Below are positions 62,201 through 64,000 of a stretch of DNA of 64,000 nucleotides, piece by piece. The notes beneath the pieces were generated by a model. That model was not told the DNA's origin and searched no databases. It worked only from the letters and a program-made list of their open reading frames with translations. A program made the position numbers and the translations under genes. The stretch comes from Kryptolebias marmoratus (lineage: Eukaryota > Chordata > Actinopteri > Cyprinodontiformes > Rivulidae): assembly GCF_001649575.2 (NCBI RefSeq), contig NC_051438.1, positions 23,544,816 to 23,608,815 on the forward strand. Reading direction: 5' to 3'. Every line of letters starts with the position of its first letter. Position 1 is the stretch's first letter.

Positions 62201-63425
62201 TACTTTTTTTGCAAAGCTGATATCTTTGCACAAATACTCTGACTTTTTAGTTTGAATCTGTTAAGTAATTAAAGAGCTAATAAAATCTTGCTCATGTTAC
62301 ACAGACCTTGTTTTAGAACAGCAGTCCTACAATGAAAGTTGTGAAGATCAGTGTCCTTAGATCTGAAAATCCTGCTAGTTTTTGTTTATTAGAGCCTTTT
62401 TTTGCAAACTACAATTCAACAATGGTAATGTTGGCTTTATTCATGTAAGGTCTTAGAACAACAATGTGCAGGCATGATAAAAAAATTCAAACTTTTAAAT
62501 TTCATTGGAATAGGCTTTAAAAGAAAATAGAAAATATTAGATGAAAACAATGGTCTGTTTAAGCACTATAATGCTTTGCACCATTTAAAATCATAAACAA
62601 AGCCTTACATCTAAGCCCCAACTTAGTAATCATGAGCAAAATTGTTCTAAATGATTAAAAAAAAGACTGTGGTTGAGAACTGTGGTTGGTAATTAGCAGT
62701 GGGCGAGGGGCTATCAGTATGTAGCCGAAGCAGACCTTAGACAAACCCATTGTGTGAACAGATTCTGCTGTCATAACAAAGCAAACATCACAGTGGGATT
62801 ACCATTCTCCCTTGGCGCCAATATTGTACGTAATTAGATCTGACATTCTCAACTCGGTTCTGAAGCGGAATGACTCATGAGCAAATCAATCATAGTCTTC
62901 TCCGAATTCATGACTGCAGATGGTCATTACTGCTCCTCTTAATTCATGTAAAGGGATTGCAAACGCTGCAGATTGTATGTAATTTATGATAGATAGTTTC
63001 TTGCTTGATCTTCCGGGGTCTCTTGAGTTTCTCACTCTGAAGCAGGGAATGAGGCTTCTCTCCATCTTGTCCAAAAGGGCTTATTGGGGTGTTTGTCTGA
63101 TTTTAATTTAAATATTGTACAAAGAAACAGCATTTCACCTCTCAGCACTGTTTTCATGAAAACAATATTAAGCTCTTTGGTCTCTACTTTGCCATTTTGA
63201 AGGAACGACATACATGCCAAAACTGTTTACTTAAAATGGAAAGACTACATTTCATAACTGCACACGATCAGATCCAAAATCCTTCTTAATTTGGCCTCAG
63301 CAGGAGCAGCAGTCTCTGGAGGCAGGCGATGGGGATCCCTGACATTACTTACGTGATTACTTTGGAGGTTTTCCAGTAAGCTCGGGTCATTAAATCCAGC
63401 CTCGTCTGATGAGTGTGTGCTGTGC
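18411..63425 (-). CDS. atp8a1: Phospholipid-transporting P4-ATPase ATP8A1, C-terminal 717 residues (22 exons; 5' part off-window)
   Basis: Flippase moving phosphatidylserine (and some PE) to the cytosolic leaflet of Golgi, endosome and plasma membranes, working with a CDC50/TMEM30 subunit. The 22 exons join in phase over 2155 nt to TGA. Numbering from the first full codon in the window (w1): nucleotide-binding domain with [11 protein letters not shown] (w58-68), [15 protein letters not shown] (w105-119) and the [14 protein letters not shown] site (w125-); P domain with [10 protein letters not shown] (w237-246) and [20 protein letters not shown] (w353-372); M5 with the substrate-critical Lys of FYKN (w418); M6-M10 to about w624; C-terminal regulatory tail with GYAFS (w687-691). 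Human ATP8A1 is about 1164 residues, so some 447 residues, including DKTGT, are to the right of 64000. ATP8A2 is excluded mainly by the SHISA3/BEND4 neighbours. Confidence 0.96.
18509..21237 (-). other. atp8a1: atp8a1 last intron
   Basis: 2.7 kb, holding the CA-rich minisatellite at 19767-20062 and an A/C-rich tail to about 20135. The rest is AT-rich unique sequence with no exon. Confidence 0.8.
19767..20062. repeat. CA-rich minisatellite with TGATCAGACAAAT units
   Basis: About nine units of ACACACTGATCAGACAAAT plus a CA/CAAAA spacer, each 30-37 bp. A higher-order block of three units, about 99 bp, occurs twice almost exactly (near 19862-19960 and 19961-20059). The unit core carries the palindrome TGATCA or the variant AGATCA. 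Confidence 0.9.
21238..21329 (-). CDS. atp8a1: atp8a1 window exon 21 (regulatory tail, TG-tract acceptor)
   Basis: 92 nt: Ser655 (part), [30 protein letters not shown] (w656-685) plus C of His686. The donor is CTCC|GTAAGT. The acceptor is unusual: the pyrimidine tract is a TG dinucleotide run ending TGTGTAG|CTTGAC. Confidence 0.94.
21332..21352. repeat. (CA)n / (TG)n microsatellite at a splice acceptor
   Basis: On the minus (transcribed) strand this is a TG run ending directly in the AG acceptor of the exon at 21329-21238. Confidence 0.95.
21353..22976 (-). other. atp8a1: atp8a1 intron 20
   Basis: Intron sequence between window exons 20 and 21. A 160-codon plus-strand frame at 21521-22003 begins in TGTGTG-rich DNA and shows no domain. 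Otherwise I see nothing in it. Confidence 0.7.
22977..23069 (-). CDS. atp8a1: atp8a1 window exon 20 (regulatory tail)
   Basis: 93 nt: Val624 (part), [30 protein letters not shown] (w625-654) plus AG of Ser655. The acceptor is TTTGCAG|TGTGAA and the donor is AAAAG|GTACTT. The 286-bp intron before it contains a 39-bp CA/TG array. Confidence 0.94.
23276..23314. repeat. (TG)n microsatellite, 39 bp
   Basis: Sits in the 286-bp intron between window exons 19 and 20; reads as (CA)n in the ATP8A1 transcript. Confidence 0.95.
23356..23444 (-). CDS. atp8a1: atp8a1 window exon 19 (M10)
   Basis: 89 nt: [29 protein letters not shown] (w595-623) plus GT of Val624. The acceptor is CAACAG|GCCAAA and the donor is AAAGT|GTGAGT. 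A TG tract (CA on plus, 23455-23488) lies just upstream of its acceptor. Confidence 0.95.
23455..23488. repeat. (CA)n microsatellite with one CG interruption
   Basis: Starts 11 bp upstream of the acceptor of window exon 19; reads as (TG)n in the ATP8A1 transcript. Confidence 0.93.
23880..24230 (+). repeat. dispersed repeat family A, copy 2
   Basis: Core AAAATATCTCAAGAACCAAT, then GAACGGCTTTTAATGAAACT, AAGATGGCCACCACAGC, GTGGTAGTAGCTGAGAGTCC and GGCGGCGGGTGATATGCATT. It is the best preserved of the four copies and lies in the ATP8A1 intron upstream of window exon 19. Confidence 0.8.
24783..24802. repeat. (CA)10 microsatellite
   Basis: Pure CA run in the 7.2-kb ATP8A1 intron. Confidence 0.92.
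24803..26049 (-). other. atp8a1: atp8a1 intron interior
   Basis: AT-rich with one GC-rich patch near 25560-25620. No gene or recognisable repeat family. Confidence 0.6.
26050..26345 (+). mobile_element. tRNA-headed SINE-like retroposon, full-length-like copy
   Basis: The head TGGTTAGCACTGTTGCC (26051-) resembles a pol III A box, and GGTTGGACTCC (26087-26097) a degraded B box. Then GGGGTCTTTCTGTGTGGAGT, CCAAAAACATGCCTGTTAGG, CTCTAAATTGTCCCTAGG and GTGATGGACTGGTGACCTGT follow. This is the arrangement of a fish tRNA-derived SINE with a LINE-like 3' part. The exact family name is not assigned. Confidence 0.75.
27287..27590 (-). mobile_element. tRNA-headed SINE-like retroposon, minus-strand copy
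   Basis: Reverse complement of the 26050 element: starts (plus strand) with the CATCCATCCATTTCC tail and then CCAGTCCATCACAGGGACA, GGACAATTTGGAGTTACC, AACATGCATGTTTTTG, ending in the head CGCTGTGAGGCAACCGCTCTAATGG. The B-box-like GCAGGTTCTCC reads on minus at about 27541-27551. Confidence 0.8.
28380..28630. promoter_or_regulatory. candidate conserved element in atp8a1 intron
   Basis: Repeat-free, balanced composition with CACCTGCTGCGTCATTTGTC (E-box plus AP-1/CRE-like) followed by ACACTGATTAATGCGCC (homeodomain-like). No coding signal. Enhancer function is inference. Confidence 0.25.
30283..30545. promoter_or_regulatory. candidate conserved element upstream of window exon 18 donor
   Basis: Contains CGTTTAATTAGCAGACC, GGCCCAATTAAGTCATTAAG and flanking low-repeat sequence with mixed composition, a pattern typical of vertebrate conserved non-coding elements. 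The open frame over it (30286-30540) has no protein features. Confidence 0.3.
30641..30748 (-). CDS. atp8a1: atp8a1 window exon 18 (M9)
   Basis: 108 nt: [36 protein letters not shown] (w559-594). The acceptor is CAACAG|TTCAGT and the donor is GAG|GTAAAC. Confidence 0.95.
31041..31097 (-). CDS. atp8a1: atp8a1 window exon 17 (M8)
   Basis: 57 nt: [19 protein letters not shown] (w540-558). The acceptor is TCTACAG|TTTGTG and the donor is ATG|GTAAGG. Only 277 bp separate it from exon 16. Confidence 0.95.
31375..31436 (-). CDS. atp8a1: atp8a1 window exon 16
   Basis: 62 nt: Asp519 (part), [20 protein letters not shown] (w520-539), the M7-M8 loop and start of M8. The acceptor is CTAACAG|ATACGG and the donor is ACA|GTAAGT. 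Confidence 0.94.
31437..32399 (-). other. atp8a1: atp8a1 intron between window exons 15 and 16
   Basis: Short (CA)8 at 32033-32048; nothing else recognised. Confidence 0.7.
32400..32478 (-). CDS. atp8a1: atp8a1 window exon 15 (M7)
   Basis: 79 nt: [26 protein letters not shown] (w493-518) and the first base of Asp519. The acceptor is TTTGCAG|GTCTTC. The donor is CATG|GTTAGT, a less common but functional type. Confidence 0.95.
33880..34690. promoter_or_regulatory. candidate conserved enhancer block in atp8a1 intron
   Basis: About 800 bp free of microsatellites, with GAGCGCTAATGACG, CCAGTAATTAATATGGAGCC, CCAAATATTTCC (CArG-like), GCTTTAATTCACAAAG and GGAAAATATGGCCC. Several small open frames have no family resemblance. 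Density and spacing look like a vertebrate conserved non-coding block; conservation not tested. Confidence 0.35.
35973..36095 (-). CDS. atp8a1: atp8a1 window exon 14 (M6)
   Basis: 123 nt: [40 protein letters not shown] then Lys (w452-492). The acceptor is TAATGTAG|CTCTTC and the donor is AAG|GTAATC. Confidence 0.96.
36430..37160. promoter_or_regulatory. candidate conserved element in atp8a1 intron 13
   Basis: Repeat-free stretch with AGGACCAATGGGCCAACAGG (CCAAT and NF1-like words), AATAAATTGCTTCCAACC and the inverted repeat ATTGGAACTCTTTCCAAT. No coding signal. Confidence 0.3.
37325..37399 (-). CDS. atp8a1: atp8a1 window exon 13
   Basis: 75 nt: [25 protein letters not shown] (w427-451), from the end of M5 to the start of M6. 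The acceptor is CCTCAG|ATCTGG and the donor is GTG|GTGAGT. Confidence 0.96.
38990..39960. promoter_or_regulatory. candidate conserved enhancer block in atp8a1 intron 12
   Basis: Mixed-composition, repeat-free kilobase with CTGCTGAATTAATTACTGC, GACTTGCATATTCATCAGC (octamer/POU-like), TGTGGATTAATTCAGTG and CATGTAATTGCCTCATAAATG. It lies inside a 5.7-kb intron otherwise carrying AT repeats. Inference only. Confidence 0.35.
41194..41248. repeat. (AT)27 microsatellite
   Basis: 55 bp of pure AT in ATP8A1 intron 12. The tyrosine/isoleucine-repeat open frame over it is an artefact. Confidence 0.97.
42360..42715 (+). mobile_element. possible decayed retroelement fragment
   Basis: An ATG frame at 42378-42512 reads [20 protein letters not shown] and ends after 44 codons. 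About 130 bp later comes CTGAGTGAACTGCACATTCT and GGATGAGGTGAAACGTTCTT, which recalls the GGATGAG-GTGAAACGTCTTC words near ends of fish retroelements. Identification is from memory and weak. Confidence 0.25.
43118..43228 (-). CDS. atp8a1: atp8a1 window exon 12 (M5)
   Basis: 111 nt: [37 protein letters not shown] (w390-426). It contains most of M5; the Lys of FYKN corresponds to the lysine shown in ATP8A2 to be needed for phosphatidylserine transport. The acceptor is CTCGCAG|TTCAAA and the donor is GAG|GTGAGT. Confidence 0.96.
43229..45140 (-). other. atp8a1: atp8a1 intron 11
   Basis: 1.9 kb between the GDGAND and M5 exons. No recognisable repeat or conserved block stands out. Confidence 0.7.
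45141..45324 (-). CDS. atp8a1: atp8a1 window exon 11 (GDGAND hinge)
   Basis: 184 nt: [60 protein letters not shown] then Gln (w329-389). GDGAND coordinates Mg2+ at the phosphorylation site. The acceptor is TTCTAG|AGTTTC and the donor is CAG|GTGAGC. Position w360 is Gly; I recall Ser in human ATP8A1. Confidence 0.96.
46030..46360 (+). repeat. dispersed repeat family A, copy 3
   Basis: AAAATATCTCATGAACCAGT, GACAAATTTTAATGAAACTC, AAAATGGCTGTAACTC, GTGGTGGTAGCTGGGAGTCA in the same order as copies 1 and 2. In ATP8A1 intron 10. Confidence 0.8.
47246..47418 (-). CDS. atp8a1: atp8a1 window exon 10
   Basis: 173 nt: [57 protein letters not shown] (w271-327) plus AG of Arg328. The acceptor is ATACAG|TCAACA and the donor is GCAG|GTAAGA. 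Confidence 0.95.
47419..50942 (-). other. atp8a1: atp8a1 intron 9
   Basis: 3.5 kb. Mostly AT-rich; 49990-50480 is more balanced and repeat-free and could hold a conserved element, but I see no clear motif set. No exon. Confidence 0.6.
50943..51007 (-). CDS. atp8a1: atp8a1 window exon 9
   Basis: 65 nt: Gly249 (part), [20 protein letters not shown] then Asp (w250-270). The acceptor is ATCTCAG|GACATT and the donor is GAT|GTAAGT. Confidence 0.94.
51731..51756. repeat. (CA)13 microsatellite
   Basis: CA run in ATP8A1 intron 8. Confidence 0.94.
52020..52560. promoter_or_regulatory. candidate conserved element in atp8a1 intron 8
   Basis: Repeat-free sequence with GGGAGCAACAATTAAAGATG followed by GCATATTTTTAC (SOX-like AACAAT next to an octamer-like ATGCAT), CACATGTTGATTAAGAGC and TGGACAGATAAGAAAC (GATA-like). 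No coding signal. Confidence 0.33.
53193..53331 (-). CDS. atp8a1: atp8a1 window exon 8 (P-domain TGD motif)
   Basis: 139 nt: [20 protein letters not shown] ... [17 protein letters not shown] (w203-248) and the first base of Gly249. TGDKQ is the conserved P-type TGD motif. The acceptor is GAGCAG|AACCTG and the donor is ATTG|GTAAGA. Confidence 0.95.
53332..55538 (-). other. atp8a1: atp8a1 intron 7
   Basis: 2.2 kb. 54930-55130 is balanced and repeat-free (AAGCAGCGCTCATTACATTT, GCCTCATGATTGATTGCC; PBX/HOX-like TGATTGAT) and is a candidate conserved element. The rest is AT-rich. Confidence 0.45.
55539..55678 (-). CDS. atp8a1: atp8a1 window exon 7
   Basis: 140 nt: Gly156 (part), [20 protein letters not shown] ... 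[12 protein letters not shown] (w157-202). The acceptor is TTTCAG|GGCTGC. The donor AAG|GTGTGC is weak at positions +3 to +5. Confidence 0.94.
56225..56400 (+). repeat. fish retroelement-like 3' tail fragment
   Basis: TATATAGCGCCCTGAGATGA, TTTTGTTGTGAACTGGAGTT, ATATAAACAAACTGAACTGA: the well-known teleost interspersed tail resembling GCGCCTTGAGATGACTG...GGCGCTATATAAATAAA...TTGAATTGA. In ATP8A1 intron 6. Family name not assigned. Confidence 0.65.
56764..56848 (-). CDS. atp8a1: atp8a1 window exon 6
   Basis: [20 protein letters not shown] then HLEQFATE (w128-155) and the first base of Gly156. The acceptor is CTCCAG|GACACA and the donor is GAGG|GTGAGT. Confidence 0.95.
57407..57476 (-). CDS. atp8a1: atp8a1 window exon 5
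   Basis: [20 protein letters not shown] then KGA (w105-127). The KGA lysine lies in the ATP-binding site. The acceptor is TCTTAG|CGCGAG and the donor is GCC|GTGAGT. Confidence 0.95.
57600..57837 (-). repeat. dispersed repeat family A, copy 4 (reverse orientation)
   Basis: Plus strand reads TACAGCCATTTGTGCG, GGCAGCCATTTTGGATGGGG, ACTTTCTGAAAGTTTAATTA, AAATCTGTCAAGTAATTCATGAGGTATTTAGC: the reverse complement of the core of copies 2 and 3. Ends in a CA run at about 57820-57837. Confidence 0.78.
58028..58077 (-). CDS. atp8a1: atp8a1 window exon 4 (50 nt)
   Basis: [16 protein letters not shown] (w88-103) plus AG of Ser104. The acceptor is TTTAG|CTCGGA and the donor is ACAAG|GTAATT. This is the shortest exon in the window. 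Confidence 0.94.
58195..58350. promoter_or_regulatory. candidate conserved element in atp8a1 intron 3
   Basis: Short repeat-free stretch with AAAATTCAATTAACTTCCCT, AATTGTGAGGACTGC and AAGTGATTAAGTAGACGC, homeodomain-rich. Inference from composition only. Confidence 0.25.
58905..58987 (-). CDS. atp8a1: atp8a1 window exon 3
   Basis: 83 nt completing [11 protein letters not shown] and continuing [18 protein letters not shown] (w60-87). The acceptor is TTCCCAG|ATGAAG and the donor is ATG|GTAAGT. Confidence 0.95.
60120..60225 (-). CDS. atp8a1: atp8a1 window exon 2
   Basis: 106 nt encoding [35 protein letters not shown] (w25-59) and the first base of Asp60. The acceptor is TGTAG|CCCACA and the donor is CCAG|GTATCA. 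It begins the SPDE motif of the nucleotide-binding domain. Confidence 0.95.
60226..62680 (-). other. atp8a1: atp8a1 intron 1 (window numbering), distal part
   Basis: 2.5 kb of intron with no exon or recognised repeat family; AT-rich from 61380 on. Confidence 0.6.
62690..63060. promoter_or_regulatory. candidate conserved enhancer block in atp8a1 intron 1
   Basis: Balanced, repeat-free ~370 bp with TTGGTAATTAGCAGTGGGC, CTGTCATAACAAAGCAAACA (SOX/FOX-like), TTGGCGCCAATATTG (palindromic E2F-like TTGGCGCCAA), GTACGTAATTAGATCTGAC and TGACTCATGAGCAAATC (AP-1). Strongest enhancer-like text in the ATP8A1 part. Confidence 0.4.
63353..63425 (-). CDS. atp8a1: atp8a1 window exon 1 (N-domain start)
   Basis: 73 nt: one base then [20 protein letters not shown] and QSNH (w1-24), matching the DSSLLENLQ-NH region of mammalian ATP8A1. 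The acceptor is TTTCTCAG|GCAC and the donor is CAC|GTAAGT. The preceding exon is not in the window. Confidence 0.9.
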
Positions 63426-64000
63426 CTGAGAAAGAGGAAATGGAGAGGTCAGCTCATCAAAACACTAACATAAAACACCAAAAGCAAAGTGGAGTATGGT
63501 ATAAAAGTTTCTGAAAAAAAATACATGCACACATTACAATTTCCCAGAATTGAACGACTCATCAAGATGGCTTTTATAAATAAAAGGGCAAAACCAAAGA
63601 ATATTGTCATGTTACAGGTAAAGCCTCATGTGGAAAAGGAGAATAAGACTGTAAAGAAGTCACTGAGAAAATGGCTCCGCTTCTCATCTGATTTATTACC
63701 TCAGTGCTGGCAAACCTCTAACAGTTAATAGCAAAGGCAGTTCTGTGTGCCAGTAGTATTGGCTTTTGTTAAATCCACTACAAAACAGGCAAAATGCAAA
63801 TGCTGGCTTCCAGAGATTCAATAAAGTCATTTATGAAGAGACGGCTGGGATTCAGTCACACCATCAGAAGATCATCATCTGAAGAGGCAATGTCCTGAAA
63901 TGGGACATAACTGTTTCAGAATGCATAAAGAATCATATTTATTAATTTAGTCCTCTGTCTTAATCTTACTAAATTCAGTCATTTCCACAGATAATAAATG
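63426..64000 (-). other. atp8a1: atp8a1 intron running off the right edge
   Basis: No further exon was found; the exon carrying the expected preceding segment and the phosphorylation motif is beyond the window. Confidence 0.7.

Noticed and set aside
18411..63425. ATP8A2 as identity of the flippase
   Set aside because: The neighbours are SHISA3 and BEND4, which flank ATP8A1; the ATP8A2 locus has SHISA2. The C-terminal end KQR..EW also fits ATP8A1.

Overview
The window is vertebrate nuclear DNA, almost certainly from a teleost fish (percomorph-like, possibly cyprinodontiform; the rank below teleost is a guess). It has GT-AG introns, AT-rich introns full of CA/TG microsatellites, fish-type SINE and MITE remnants, and three protein genes whose order BEND4 - SHISA3 - ATP8A1 I recall from human chromosome 4p13. 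There are no prokaryotic operons, CRISPR arrays, tRNAs or rRNAs.

Layout. BEND4 (minus strand) has five coding exons between 8272 and 2582, giving a 537-residue BEN-domain protein, with a probable 3' UTR running to about position 300. SHISA3 (plus strand) has two coding exons, 11070-11340 and 12719-13287, for a 279-residue single-pass membrane protein. BEND4 and SHISA3 are divergent, with 2.8 kb between their start codons. ATP8A1 (minus strand) fills 16.2 kb to the right edge. Twenty-two phase-matched exons encode the last 717 residues of a P4-ATPase phospholipid flippase. The N-terminal part, with the actuator domain, M1-M4 and the phosphorylated DKTGT aspartate, lies beyond 64000. SHISA3 and ATP8A1 converge, with their 3' ends about 2.4 kb apart.

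Every exon was placed by reading the translation, checking the AG acceptor and GT donor, and checking that lengths and phases join into one open frame (BEND4 1614 nt, SHISA3 840 nt, ATP8A1 part 2155 nt).

The three genes are not a pathway. BEND4 is a nuclear DNA-binding/corepressor-type protein, SHISA3 is a secretory-pathway antagonist of Wnt/FGF receptor maturation, and ATP8A1 moves phosphatidylserine to the cytosolic leaflet. The non-coding DNA gives a possible reason for the linkage. BEND4 intron 1 and many ATP8A1 introns hold low-repeat, homeodomain/SOX-site-rich stretches that look like conserved enhancers, as in a developmental regulatory block. The most distinctive observations are: a 3' splice site in ATP8A1 whose polypyrimidine tract is a pure TG repeat just before an exon of the regulatory tail; a near-perfect inverted repeat and paired SOX-like sites in BEND4 intron 1; a self-complementary GTAAGTACC minisatellite in the BEND4 3' UTR; a 99-bp higher-order CA minisatellite; and several dispersed repeat families.
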